39,555 nucleotides of DNA, taken from an uncultured Lachnospiraceae bacterium (GTDB taxonomy: Bacteria > Bacillota > Clostridia > Lachnospirales > Lachnospiraceae). The translations under genes and the position numbers were made by a program. Positions 10,109 to 18,045 of the stretch are shown here, piece after piece. How positions within the stretch are numbered: the stretch's first letter is position 1; each line of letters opens with the position of its first letter. Below the pieces are notes generated by a model. It searched no databases, had not been told where the DNA came from, and saw only the letters and a program-made list of their open reading frames with translations. Where the stretch lies: NCBI GenBank assembly GCA_947173945.1, contig CAMWGV010000025.1, forward strand, positions 1 to 39,555. Reading direction: 5' to 3'.

Positions 10109-10143
10109 CCCCTAGAGGTCATTACATATTGTCTAGTAACATA

Positions 10144-10983
10144 CTAATTATTTCCCGAAATATATCCAAATAGCAAAATTATATAATAGATGCCATATAA
10201 CTCAAAAAAAACTCCTAAAAAACGTAATGCTGTATGTACTATTCCTAATATGCCATCTTTAAATATTTCCCTTACATTATAGTTTTCAACGCTTATTCTC
10301 AAATGATTAAACATTGAAATAACAACCACAATGCCTGTAACCACACTAACTGCTAAAGGTACATCATCCTTACAAAGATTATTATACAATACTACAAAAA
10401 TAACACTTTCTAAAAAATAGATAAGTGTAAAAACACAATCTTTCATATTCGCTTTACGTTGATGTGTCACAATTAATTCAATCCAAGCTGGTATAAATAT
10501 ATATACCATCATAAAATCATTAAAATAATCTATAAATGTAGATGGTTGTGAATATGAGTTTGAACCCTTAGAGCTAGTATCAGTGATGTTTGTTAACGCA
10601 TCCCTCTTCTGTTTTTTTTCATCAAGTGCATCATTTAACTTATCAAAAAAAACAATGGCTGCTGCAGCAGCACCAACCATATCACTACCATCGTATGTCC
10701 CTAACATACCATCTGAATAATTAAAATGTCCCAAATCATCAGTTATACTATGATGATACGAATTGATTTTTCCTAGTTTTTTCTTGTATATATCATAAAA
10801 GCATCCTTTTTCATCAACATAACCATACACTTCCCCAGAATTAATATTCTTTACTACTCGTAAACCATTTTCGATTCTATTATATTCCGCTATATCTTGC
10901 CCCCACATACTATTTGGAATATTTATTTTTCCATTATTGAACACCGCTAATACTTTCTTATTTCTATCAAATAATGTACCCAT
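10144..10983 (-). CDS. Predicted membrane protein with soluble N-terminal half
   Basis: A 279-residue protein; the ATG follows a GAAGGAG site. The first ~150 residues are soluble. They begin with short beta repeats (GTLFDRNKKVLAVFNNGKI, later VYGYVDEKGCFYD) reminiscent of WG-type or 'DxxG' strands, then carry an Ala run AAAAAIVFF and a Ser/Asn-rich linker. The C-terminal half has four hydrophobic segments at roughly 158-176, 181-202, 206-226 and 250-274, so it is probably an inner-membrane protein with its N-terminus in the cytoplasm. It follows the 93-aa gene by 26 bases and likely shares its transcript; the terminator in repeat A follows. I do not recognise the family. In a defence-rich neighbourhood a membrane-pore effector is possible, but nothing in the sequence shows it. 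Confidence 0.8.
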   Translation of the reverse strand: MGTLFDRNKKVLAVFNNGKINIPNSMWGQDIAEYNRIENGLRVVKNINSGEVYGYVDEKGCFYDIYKKKLGKINSYHHSITDDLGHFNYSDGMLGTYDGSDMVGAAAAAIVFFDKLNDALDEKKQKRDALTNITDTSSKGSNSYSQPSTFIDYFNDFMMVYIFIPAWIELIVTHQRKANMKDCVFTLIYFLESVIFVVLYNNLCKDDVPLAVSVVTGIVVVISMFNHLRISVENYNVREIFKDGILGIVHTALRFLGVFFELYGIYYIILLFGYISGNN

Positions 10984-11009
10984 AACAACTCCTTCTTTCT
11001 AATATCTAT

Positions 11010-11291
11010 TTAATGTTTACAAAGAAATGCACATGGAATAAAATAATATGTTACTACATCTTGTCCTCTGTCTTTTACAATACCTTGGTAAAGGAATCTT
11101 GCGGAGTTTAAGTAATCTGATGCCATATTTGAAAGAACTTGTGACGAATAGAATCTATCATCATTAAATTCTTCACCTACTTTTATTGTTCTTAAACATT
11201 TCATTACACCAACATATGATAAATCATATATCTTATCTTCCAATATGACTTTTTGAATCTGATAATCATCTGGTATATTGTCAAATATCAT
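11010..11291 (-). CDS. Small hypothetical protein (93 aa)
   Basis: Acidic, globular-looking protein without signal peptide or membrane segment (MIFDNIPDDYQIQKVI...YYFIPCAFLCKH). The C-terminus carries two Cys in CAFLC. Its ATG overlaps the stop of an upstream 24-codon reading frame (ATGA), which suggests coupled translation. It precedes the 279-aa membrane protein by 26 bases and is probably its operon partner. Not recognised. Confidence 0.65.
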   Translation of the reverse strand: MIFDNIPDDYQIQKVILEDKIYDLSYVGVMKCLRTIKVGEEFNDDRFYSSQVLSNMASDYLNSARFLYQGIVKDRGQDVVTYYFIPCAFLCKH

Positions 11292-11362
11292 ATTAGATAT
11301 CCCTTTAAAGTTCCATTCTCATCATATCGTTCACGCATTCCCATAAGATCACTCCAAACCAT
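11288..11362 (-). other. Short leader-like reading frame (24 codons) overlapping the 93-aa gene
   Basis: From ATG at 11362 (or a GGAG-preceded ATG at 11344) the frame reads MVWSDLMGMRERYDENG and ends in a TGA that overlaps the next ATG. It could be a coupled leader peptide or the last codons of a lost gene. The sequence upstream shows no larger open frame. Confidence 0.3.
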
Positions 11363-11378
11363 ATATTAAGATTTCACC

Positions 11379-11780
11379 TTACTTATTGTTCAATTCTTCC
11401 ATATCCCTAAATTCTGATACATTTACACACTGGGGATGTTCCATATCTAGACACAGGAAATCCTTGTCGCCTGTGAGGATTATATCAACATCTGCTATGA
11501 TTGCTGCATTTAATATGGGCTGATCTTTTGCATCACGAATGAATTTTTCAGCATGATAAGCCGCCGGAATCAATTCATAGGATAATTCAGCCAAAAGCAC
11601 CTCAGCATCCGGAAGTTTCTCCGGTTTTTTGCACCCTATGACTTCTCTAAGTTCATAAATATTAGTATCACAAAGTACCATATTGTGATGCTCGGTAATA
11701 TACAATAGCGTCTGTGCAACCTGCGACTTCAGAAAAAGTATTGCGGATATCAGAATGTTGGTATCTACAAGTATTTTCAT
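11379..11780 (-). CDS. PIN-domain ribonuclease toxin (VapC-like)
   Basis: A 133-residue protein with the PIN layout: first acidic residue in ILVDTNILISA (Asp6), a central Glu in YELREVIG, and the C-terminal acidic pair in RDAKDQPILNAAIIADVDIILTGDKDFL, where D-x-P-x-L-N-A and TGDKDF are typical. Family members are Mg2+-dependent endoribonucleases that cut RNA unless held by a cognate antitoxin. Its ATG overlaps the stop of the AbrB-type gene by 4 bases, the standard antitoxin-first order. It belongs to the 'putative toxin, PIN family' group paired with AbrB proteins rather than to the classical short VapC; full length, no defects. Confidence 0.88.
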   Translation of the reverse strand: MKILVDTNILISAILFLKSQVAQTLLYITEHHNMVLCDTNIYELREVIGCKKPEKLPDAEVLLAELSYELIPAAYHAEKFIRDAKDQPILNAAIIADVDIILTGDKDFLCLDMEHPQCVNVSEFRDMEELNNK

Positions 11781-12040
11781 CTGCTTCCTCCATATCTTAC
11801 TTCATTTACCAAATTCTGCACATCATCTTCATTATATACACCCATATCCTCCGAAACTCCCGAAAACGCTCTCTGTGCCTTGTAAATTGCCTGTGCAGAA
11901 GCGTTGTTGATAACAATCTCTCCATTATCCTTCTGTACAAACAAAATCTTGTCTCCCGAACGGAGTCCCAGCAACTTTCTTATCTCAACAGGAACTGTAA
12001 TCTGACCATTTGCTGATACTTTAGCTAAGTTCATATTCAT
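11777..12040 (-). CDS. AbrB/MazE-type (SpoVT-AbrB fold) antitoxin
   Basis: 87 residues. The N-terminal swapped-hairpin barrel is clear: AKVSANGQITVPVEIRKLLGL followed by GDKILFVQKDNGEIVI. The C-terminal ~35 residues (from AIYKAQRAFSG, with a VYNEDDVQNLVNEVRYG tail) are the likely toxin-binding arm. It should bind its own promoter and neutralise the PIN toxin encoded 4 bases overlapping downstream. The start ATG is preceded by AAAGGG. Confidence 0.9.
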   Translation of the reverse strand: MNMNLAKVSANGQITVPVEIRKLLGLRSGDKILFVQKDNGEIVINNASAQAIYKAQRAFSGVSEDMGVYNEDDVQNLVNEVRYGGSR

Positions 12041-12081
12041 CGCCCTTTCTTTTCTTGAAATCTCAAGTTTTCTTTGTGATT

Positions 12082-12110
12082 ATTATAACATGAAACACAA
12101 AATAATATAA
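12082..12110 (-). promoter_or_regulatory. Probable promoter of the antitoxin-toxin pair
   Basis: On the minus strand a TATAAT (12087-12082) lies 17 bases after a weak -35 (TTATAT, 12110-12105), about 42 bases before the antitoxin ATG. The -10 is a perfect match and the -35 is poor, so confidence is moderate. Confidence 0.5.
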
Positions 12111-12118
12111 TCATAAAT

Positions 12119-12158
12119 TAAAAAGCCCATATACCTGTTTTTATACGGGTACATGAAC
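12119..12158 (-). terminator. Factor-independent terminator in repeat copy B
   Basis: Arms 12125-12135 and 12148-12158 pair over 11 bases (several G-U), loop about 12, followed on the minus strand by TTTTT. The stem sequence differs from copies A and C while pairing is kept. Confidence 0.65.
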
Positions 12159-12274
12159 CCTCTTTTTCCTATGTCATAGCTTGCTCTTCATGTGTCATAA
12201 ATGTGTCATATAATGTGTTTCATACGTTCTGTAATCGCTGTATTTTCAGGGATTTGCGGGATACAGGTAAGCTC
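12121..12274 (-). repeat. Dispersed ~150-bp repeat, copy B
   Basis: Same orientation and order as copies A (9948-10108) and C (18382-18527). Read on the minus strand it encodes a remnant LTCIPQIPENTAITERMKHII, then a stop, then the hairpin. Its right end abuts a plus-strand gene fragment at 12280, which marks a recombination junction. Confidence 0.85.
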
Positions 12275-12279
12275 ATGCC

Positions 12280-12534
12280 GTGAAATGCGAAGGGTGTCCG
12301 CATAACACTTTCGATAAGAAGGACTACAGCACTATCACCTTTAGCTTCCTTGACAAAGATGATAAAGAAGATATAGGTTTTGAGCCTGCTACATCTCCTA
12401 ACTATTATAGTGGAGATAGGTACGAAAGAATGTGTATCGAGTGGAAGGCTTTCATCAAGGCAAGAAAGCCGGGGTTGCCCCAACTCGCAGGTCTGCTTGC
12501 ACAAGAATACCTCCGCATTGAAGCGGCAGTGTAA
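12280..12534 (+). CDS. Orphan plus-strand gene fragment (84 codons)
   Basis: The only plausible plus-strand coding stretch in the first 33 kb. It opens with a GTG at 12280, without a good ribosome site and directly at the edge of repeat B, and reads VKCEGCPHNTFDKKD... to ...QEYLRIEAAV. The CxxC near the start and even composition look like a real protein, probably the C-terminal part of a mobile-element gene truncated by the repeat junction. I do not recognise the family. Confidence 0.4.
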   Translation: MKCEGCPHNTFDKKDYSTITFSFLDKDDKEDIGFEPATSPNYYSGDRYERMCIEWKAFIKARKPGLPQLAGLLAQEYLRIEAAV

Positions 12535-12638
12535 CTCGACAAGCCCGCAAGTACAGTCAAGAGTCAGGGGAATACCCTCAAGTAACTTGTAACCGAGTTT
12601 TTGGACAATTTCATTGATTTACCTTAACAAGCAGGGAA

Positions 12639-12670
12639 CTGGGCAACTTTTAGGTTGTCCAGCTCTTTCT
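12639..12670 (+). terminator. Stem-loop downstream of the orphan fragment
   Basis: CTGGGCAAC (12639-12647) pairs with GTTGTCCAG (12654-12662) across a 6-base loop, followed on the plus strand by CTCTTTCT. The T-tract is interrupted, so it may be a weak terminator. On the minus strand no T run follows. Confidence 0.5.
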
Positions 12671-12709
12671 CATTAAATATTTTCCTTCCTATTAATCTTA
12701 AATAAATAC

Positions 12710-13393
12710 TTACAGTGAACCCTTTTTCTTAAGTTTCTGCACATCCCTCAAATCTTTTACAATATGCATCTTTCTGTGACAATTCGGACATAATGCCACC
12801 GTATTTTCCACAGAATCCTCACCTCCCTCCGAAAGCTCTACAATGTGATGGGATTCAAGGTAAGGCACACCTTTTTCGTTCATGAACGGTGCAGGGTTTT
12901 CACATAACTGGCAGATGCCCTTTGCCCGTCGCTTTGCATACTCTGCAAGATATGGATCCCGATCTCTTTGAGTAACGGTCGATTCTCGCAATTTTGGTTT
13001 CTCAATACTGTGTTGTTTCGCAATCTTCTCAAGCAGTTCGTCCTCTATATCCTCAATCGGAATATCTTCAATGTTTAATTCTTCTTCCTGCGGCATTTCA
13101 TAGCCAAACGCAAGCAGGTTCTTTTTACACATCGCCCGCTCTTCTTCAGAAAACAACGATTTATACTCTGAGCGCAACACAATAGCCTCCACTGACAAAT
13201 CAAGCCGTTTTAATCTCCACAATTTTGTAAAGCCCTCTGTCACTGTCGACTTAGATATTACCTTCTTAGCTGCACCAAGTGCACCATAATCACCTATCAT
13301 CTGAAGGAACTGCGATGGGCGATAGCCTAATTTCCCCGCCTCCTCGCAACCATCTATTATTGCTTTATGAAACCGCTTTTCCAATTCTTCCAT
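12710..13393 (-). CDS. HNH endonuclease (McrA-like) with conserved N-terminal helical domain
   Basis: 227 residues. The C-terminal HNH domain is complete: ICQLC (~160), the ESHHIVELSEGGEDSVENTV core with the catalytic His pair, and the CPNCHRKMH zinc/His end. The N-terminal ~120 residues (a GDYGALGAAKKVIS segment, then FTKLWRLKRLDLSVEAIVL) match a domain often found ahead of HNH modules in restriction-like proteins, which may read the DNA target. Such enzymes cleave DNA, some of them only modified DNA; the specificity cannot be told here. It lies in the group bracketed by repeats B and C. The ATG has only a distant G-rich site (GGGGGATG), so the exact start is a little uncertain. Confidence 0.88.
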   Translation of the reverse strand: MEELEKRFHKAIIDGCEEAGKLGYRPSQFLQMIGDYGALGAAKKVISKSTVTEGFTKLWRLKRLDLSVEAIVLRSEYKSLFSEEERAMCKKNLLAFGYEMPQEEELNIEDIPIEDIEDELLEKIAKQHSIEKPKLRESTVTQRDRDPYLAEYAKRRAKGICQLCENPAPFMNEKGVPYLESHHIVELSEGGEDSVENTVALCPNCHRKMHIVKDLRDVQKLKKKGSL

Positions 13394-13476
13394 TATATTC
13401 GTTCATCCCCCGTTCAGTTTCTTTTTACTATTTCTCCGTCAGTATTGTACACAAATTCATCAACCAATCCGGTAGC

Positions 13477-13620
13477 TTATTTCATCCAGAACCGCTCTCT
13501 GATGTAAAAATAATGGTTGCAGTATTTTCTGCTTTTTGTTACCGTAGGACACAAAGATTTTTCCACAATGTTTACATTGGAGCGAATAAAACGATGTCTC
13601 CTTCCGTCACACCATTTCCG
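13477..13620 (-). pseudogene. Frameshifted zinc-ribbon fragment
   Basis: In one minus-strand frame 13576-13520 reads CKHCGKIFVSYGNKK. After a shift by one base the next frame reads RKYCNHYFYIRERFWMK and stops at 13479-13477. Joined, these make a C-x2-C...C-x2-H/C ribbon of the type found in small Firmicutes mobile-element proteins. The frameshift and a stop just upstream show it is dead. It fills most of the gap between the 284-aa and HNH genes. Confidence 0.45.
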
Positions 13621-13640
13621 GATGTAATTTCCACCACTTT

Positions 13641-14495
13641 CTACGTCAATCCACCAATTTTTAATACCTCTTTTATTTTTTCATTCTCTTGCAAATTGAT
13701 ATTCATTTTAAGTAGTGCTGAAATGTTCTCCGTAGTGTTATCGTCCATTAATGCTGGATACTCGCTTACCAAAGAGTCTAATTGCGCAATGACGTCTTCA
13801 GCATTCAATTCTATTCTTTGCCCATTGTCTATATTTGCGTTGGCGAGTCTATTAATGTCCCTTTTCAAGCTCACATATTTCAACAAAACGTTCAAAACCA
13901 ATGCTCGTGCCTCTTCAATACTTAAGTTCTCCCTCTCAATCTGCGAAGTTTCACTATTTTCAGCAATAATTTCATTGCTGGCAGTAACTGCCAATGACGT
14001 ATCCACTAGTTTCTGTTTTGGTGCTGATTTTTGTGTGGATTTTTTGCTCTTTTGTTTTCCTTTATCTCCTTTAACCGCAGTGACTATTTTGTCTTTTGCA
14101 CTGATAACACCATTTTTTGCCTTTATCCCCAATTTATAGGCTGTCTCTAAGATCTCTGGATGTTCATTTATGAATTCCAAAATATTATTTATGAAGTCCA
14201 AGGTAGCTGTTATAGTATCAGCCGTGGATTGCTTACCTTGTATTTCAGCCATCCGCTCCTCGTGTACCATCAATTCAAGCTGATACTCCAACTCTTCCCT
14301 TGAGGGACCATCATCCTCAATCGGTCGGAAATCATATGCCATGCCCGAAAAGGTCCCATCGCCACGATGCCTGCCACCCTTTCCAAGTTTATCACTTGTG
14401 ATGTCGTTTCCCTCTTTGTCTTGCTTTGGAACCTTTACTCTATACTCATCATAATCGAGTTCACTGTTTTTGTCTCTATTTTGTTTCACACCCAT
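13641..14495 (-). CDS. Hypothetical 284-aa protein with Lys/Ser-rich linker
   Basis: The ATG follows AGGTGGTGG. The N-terminal ~70 residues are polar (GKGGRHRGDGTFSGMAYDF), then come a charged helix around SREELEYQLELMVHEERMAEI and an amphipathic stretch IKAKNGVISAKDKIVTAVKG. A Lys/Ser/Gln-rich linker (KGKQKSKKSTQKSAPKQK) leads into a C-terminal helical region with an EARALVLNVLLKYVSLKRDI segment. There is no signal peptide and no obvious catalytic motif. It lies between the HNH nuclease and the cysteine-cluster protein, all on one strand, and probably belongs to the same module. It may be a substrate-like, adaptor or toxin-carrier protein; the sequence does not decide. Confidence 0.75.
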   Translation of the reverse strand: MGVKQNRDKNSELDYDEYRVKVPKQDKEGNDITSDKLGKGGRHRGDGTFSGMAYDFRPIEDDGPSREELEYQLELMVHEERMAEIQGKQSTADTITATLDFINNILEFINEHPEILETAYKLGIKAKNGVISAKDKIVTAVKGDKGKQKSKKSTQKSAPKQKLVDTSLAVTASNEIIAENSETSQIERENLSIEEARALVLNVLLKYVSLKRDINRLANANIDNGQRIELNAEDVIAQLDSLVSEYPALMDDNTTENISALLKMNINLQENEKIKEVLKIGGLT

Positions 14496-14874
14496 AAGAC
14501 CACCACCTTTTTGTTCTTATATGATTTCCACTAATGCTCATAGTCATAAGAACTTCGATACTTCCTCGCCTCCGGTTTCTTACCCAGCATCGCCGTTTCG
14601 GCTTTTTTCTTCGTGACAAAGGATCTATACTCCTTGATCCAGATTCCTCCTCCATTCAAAAAATTGATGAGATACATCCCTCCGGAACATAACGGTATTA
14701 TCGTTAAAGAGTTTCAGATTGTGGCTATCGTTTAAAGAGTTATCTCCTTTTCTTTGATAAGATCAGTCCAACACACAATGTGTCATAAAAAACGGACTTA
14801 TTTTCTGCCGTTCATCTGGAAACTGGATATTCAAAGAGTTCAAAGACACAGTTTCTTCGACCTCTTTGTGTTCC
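14496..14874. other. Gap without a confident gene
   Basis: 379 bases between two minus-strand genes. A minus-strand frame of 48 codons (14677-14531, beginning MYLINFLNGGG) has a GGAGGG site that is too close to its ATG and looks like a remnant. Near 14702-14745 the motif 'cgttaaagagtt / cgtttaaagagtt' occurs twice. I see no promoter or terminator that I would defend. Confidence 0.35.
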
Positions 14875-15534
14875 CTATTTACTACCCTTTACGGCATCGA
14901 ACATTGAATTTCTCATGCCGTCCAACCATTCCTTGTTTACTATACACATTCCTCCATAGCAATTATCACGAAACATACAAACCTCACAGATAATCTGATT
15001 AACGCACTGGCGAAGCAGGTCATCATCAGACGGTAACTTGTACGAATCAACTTTTTTTATGCCCGATGGATTTCTTAATCCAAAATCTATCTGTTTTCCA
15101 TTGCTCGTTTTTAGATATCGATATGTTTCTGCAAAAAACTCTAAGCAATCACCAACTTGATAATTCTCAAATCTCTGAATTGACATCCAAACGTGGTCTT
15201 CCTTCCCATCGAAGCACTCCCCATCCATGTACATACCACTTACATATATGCGTTTGAAACAGATATTCTTTTGGGTTATCCTCTCAATCTGTCCGGCAAA
15301 GCCAAGCGGTACTTCATGGTGGCATAAAAAGAACCACCCTCTTATATCCCTTCCTATTGCCATCTGTGCATCAAGATATTCTTCATAGGTAAGTTTCTCG
15401 CCACCAAAAACTTCGTTCATGCCTTGTGGTGAAAAATCAATGTAACCCCACTCCTGGGTGTCCACAATGACATTCTGCTCCCAATACTCCTTCTTCAGTT
15501 TCTTCCACTCTGCGTTTCCTTTTCTTTTACTCAT
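14875..15534 (-). CDS. 219-aa protein with OB-like core and C-terminal Cys cluster
   Basis: The ATG follows a GGAGGTG site. The middle (GQIERITQKNICFKRIYVSG, then DGKEDHVWM, then GDCLEFFAETYRYLKTSNGK) has the alternating strands and glycines of a beta-barrel, perhaps an OB fold. It is followed by a conserved-looking DFGLRNPSGIKKV segment and a Cys cluster CEVCMFRDNCYGGMC that may bind zinc or an iron-sulfur cluster. I recall similar unnamed proteins in bacterial defence neighbourhoods but cannot name the family. It sits between the HNH/284-aa genes and the DUF4062 pair on the same strand. Confidence 0.75.
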   Translation of the reverse strand: MSKRKGNAEWKKLKKEYWEQNVIVDTQEWGYIDFSPQGMNEVFGGEKLTYEEYLDAQMAIGRDIRGWFFLCHHEVPLGFAGQIERITQKNICFKRIYVSGMYMDGECFDGKEDHVWMSIQRFENYQVGDCLEFFAETYRYLKTSNGKQIDFGLRNPSGIKKVDSYKLPSDDDLLRQCVNQIICEVCMFRDNCYGGMCIVNKEWLDGMRNSMFDAVKGSK

Positions 15535-15692
15535 ATTCTCGCACCTCCGATTAAAAGTGTCACTTTACAGTGACCTAACAATTTAATCTACGAATATGAG
15601 AAAATCCATAATGCCAAATATGATTTTCCCCATTAAGGCATAGTTTAAATGCCATCAAACAGACCATCAGGTTGAAATCCAATCTAAATATT

Positions 15693-15941
15693 CTATAATT
15701 TACGTTCCTCTTCTCCTTCACGAATAAAGTAGCGTGCTTCGCTTGGGCGCAAATCCCAATATTTGCACAGGAGTCTTTCGCTAGTCTCTTCTTCGACATT
15801 CGCATCGAGCAAGGCTGCTGCCGCCCTCGTTATATCCATTGTTTGAATTCGAGAAACTTCATCATCTATTCGCCCTTGTACAACTTCCTGAACATCACTC
15901 CGTATTTCACCTAATAATTCTCTTCCCTCTACTGATGACAT
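15693..15941 (-). CDS. Small acidic protein (82 aa) downstream of the DUF4062 gene
   Basis: The ATG has an AGGGGA site 7 bases upstream and starts 29 bases after the DUF4062 stop, so the two are likely one operon. The protein is mostly helical and acidic (EGRELLGEIRSDVQEVVQG, then a RAAAALLDANVEEETSERLL helix) and ends in RPSEARYFIREGEEERKL. It resembles small accessory or antitoxin-like proteins in size and charge. Not recognised. Confidence 0.65.
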   Translation of the reverse strand: MSSVEGRELLGEIRSDVQEVVQGRIDDEVSRIQTMDITRAAAALLDANVEEETSERLLCKYWDLRPSEARYFIREGEEERKL

Positions 15942-15970
15942 ATGTATTCCCCTATTTCACTATTATTTCC

Positions 15971-17296
15971 CTACAATGTGTTTTGATTATTGATTGTTTT
16001 TATCTCTTGTAATTTTGTATTCAAAAAATCAATTAGTTTCATAATTTTTGAAAGATTAAAAATAGGATCAAAAGTACTCATCTCTACTCTTTCACTTTCA
16101 AATGCTTCATTTAGTATATCTTCGATTTCTTTTTGTGCAATTTCGACTTGTTCCTTATCCCATTCAGTTTGGTTACCCAAAAACACTCTTAAACCAAGCA
16201 AAGTTTCTCCAATATAATCTGTTGCCTCTGGATTCGAATTAAAATTCGATAGCCGCCTTATATACTCGGAGATTTCTTTGTTCGATTTTTGAGGAATATT
16301 ACCCAATACCTCCATTACTTGTGTATGAATTGTATCAAGTTCTTTATCAACAGAACCCCTTATTGTATGCAAACCTTGCTTTCCTGCTTTAGTTAATGTA
16401 ACTTTATCTTGAGCAATATCTATTATTCCATATTTCAAAAATTCTGCTATTATTAACTGAAATTCCACATCAGGGACACAAAAGTAAGGCTCATGGTCTA
16501 AAAACAGTGCATGATTAAGAGCATAGTGAACTAAGCTGGTACTGTTTTCAACCAATAAAATAGGACCTAAGATTGAAAATATTTGTGACCACGTCAGAGA
16601 CACTGGTATGGAAATATTCTTGTAATCATCCCACTTCGAATAACCCATAAAAGCGTGAGTTTCACTCCATGGAAACTGCATAATGAGTTGTTCATGTTTC
16701 TCTGATTGCCTTTCGCTATCAAGCAGAACTTTCATTCTATCATTTTCAATTCTCAAATCATTTATTTGATTCAGTAAATCTGAATTTTCATATGATACAA
16801 CTCTCTCCCAACCGGGTCTTGGATAATCATTGATAGTATTTACTAAAGCAACAACAACCTCGGCAGAAAGATCTGATGGATTATCCCAACTAAAATAACT
16901 CACCATTCTATGATGCATTACCTTATTTCTAAAATCATTGAGTTTCTGTTTTGCATCTGGTTCGATATCAGATTTGTTAACTGGAAGAGAATCTGGATTG
17001 CTATGAATGCATGCAATTACTGGAATCCCTAAATGCACAGCATAATCAAACTCTTTTTCAGTATAACTAATGCCATCATCAGCTTGTGATCCATATCTAT
17101 TTCCTATGATAATAATATAGTAATCTGTTTCATCAAGAAGTCGCTTAATATAATTAAATTGTTCTTCGTTTGTTGAAACAAAATGCTCCATACCAACAGG
17201 TATATGCCGAAGTTTAAGGACACTCTCCAAGACTGCTTGCCTTTCTAACTGTAAATCCGTATATGTAGAACTAATAAATACTTGATATCGTTTCAT
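15971..17296 (-). CDS. DUF4062 (TIR-like) domain protein
   Basis: 441 residues; ATG preceded by AAGGAAGAAGG. The N-terminus is a canonical DUF4062 domain: YQVFISSTYTDLQLERQAVL (4-23), DYYIIIIGNRYGS (~57-69), SYTEKEFDYAV (~76-86) and GIPVIACIH. This fold is related to TIR/SLOG-type nucleotide-handling domains and occurs as the sensor or effector part of NLR-like and other defence proteins. Residues ~174-205 form a short coiled coil (NQINDLRIENDRMKVLLDSE). The remaining half is helical, with a winged-helix-like stretch (IAEFLKYGIIDIAQDKVTLTKAGK). No STAND NTPase follows, so this is a short, stand-alone version. It heads a small operon with the 82-aa gene. Enzymatic activity is not evident. Confidence 0.85.
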   Translation of the reverse strand: MKRYQVFISSTYTDLQLERQAVLESVLKLRHIPVGMEHFVSTNEEQFNYIKRLLDETDYYIIIIGNRYGSQADDGISYTEKEFDYAVHLGIPVIACIHSNPDSLPVNKSDIEPDAKQKLNDFRNKVMHHRMVSYFSWDNPSDLSAEVVVALVNTINDYPRPGWERVVSYENSDLLNQINDLRIENDRMKVLLDSERQSEKHEQLIMQFPWSETHAFMGYSKWDDYKNISIPVSLTWSQIFSILGPILLVENSTSLVHYALNHALFLDHEPYFCVPDVEFQLIIAEFLKYGIIDIAQDKVTLTKAGKQGLHTIRGSVDKELDTIHTQVMEVLGNIPQKSNKEISEYIRRLSNFNSNPEATDYIGETLLGLRVFLGNQTEWDKEQVEIAQKEIEDILNEAFESERVEMSTFDPIFNLSKIMKLIDFLNTKLQEIKTINNQNTL

Positions 17297-17477
17297 GATT
17301 ACCTTCTTCCTTAAATTTTAATTATATATTTTAATTTTTCAAGACTCATAATAATACTTTGATTTTTTTAATTTTAATTGGATTTAACATATTACTTATC
17401 CCCTTTTACATTTAGTAATTATTTATGCATAAATTTCTCCCTTTTCATAAAGCTATTATTTTAAACTTTAATCAAAA

Positions 17478-17714
17478 TCAACTTACAATTTCAATTAATT
17501 CTTCCATATCATAACCATGCGCTTTTGCCATTCTTCTAGCAACTTCTTTATCATTTTCATCACCACATTTATATATCATTCCAATTGCAAATTTATTCCT
17601 CAATTCATACTTTTCTCTACTTATTCTATCATAATCATATTCACTTTGAGCCTCTCTCTTTTCCCTATACCAATCTCCAACTCCCACAAACATTCCTCCA
17701 TTCCAACAAATCAA
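17478..17714 (-). CDS. Small hypothetical protein, possibly truncated
   Basis: The frame from 17714 lacks a good site. A GGAGG just before ATG 17693 and 7 bases before a GTG at 17687 makes a shorter product (GVGDWYREKREAQSEYDYD...MEELIEIVS, about 70 residues) more likely. It is charged and helical with no recognised domain. It is the first open frame downstream of the conserved promoter block at 17.97-18.04 kb, so it may be the residue of cargo inserted there. Confidence 0.4.
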   Translation of the reverse strand: MICWNGGMFVGVGDWYREKREAQSEYDYDRISREKYELRNKFAIGMIYKCGDENDKEVARRMAKAHGYDMEELIEIVS

Positions 17715-17964
17715 TTTATTACCAAATTACATTCTTACTTGATAGTTTCATTGTATCCAACTTCTAAGGTAAATTCAACCTGAGAAATTTGTTGTTGCCT
17801 CTTCCTAATTACCTAATGATAAAATCAAATGCACTGTTCCCAGTCTCTTATCATTAACAGTATACTTTTATATTGGTTCTTATAAATATTCTTTAAAAAT
17901 GCTAATAACATTCCCCAAGGGCTATATTTATAATTATCCATTCTTTATATGTCCTACCACATTA

Positions 17965-18045
17965 ATCCACATTTCGATTATACTCTACATGTTTCGAAAA
18001 ATCACCAAGCTCATTGTCCTAGGCGCCAATGACATTGTCCTACCT
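17965..18045 (-). promoter_or_regulatory. Conserved promoter/operator block, copy 1
   Basis: On the minus strand: two 10-bp direct repeats TAGGACAATG (18042-18033 and 18021-18012), exactly 21 bp apart, then a weak -35 (GTGATT, 18005-18000) and TATAAT (17982-17977) 17 bases later. The same arrangement recurs at 26.1 kb. Direct repeats two helical turns apart next to a weak -35 suggest an activator or dimeric regulator site. Confidence 0.55.

Noticed and set aside
12220-12504. Minus-strand 94-codon frame over repeat B and the orphan fragment
   Set aside because: It crosses the repeat junction and has no site; the plus-strand reading of the fragment looks more like protein.
13279-14139. Plus-strand 286-codon open frame
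   Set aside because: It lies antisense to the HNH and 284-aa genes, which have ribosome sites and a recognisable HNH domain; its own translation is low-complexity and Ser/Phe-rich.
15971-17296. CBASS or Thoeris assignment for the DUF4062 protein
   Set aside because: No CD-NTase, SIR2 or TIR-ThsB partner lies in its operon.
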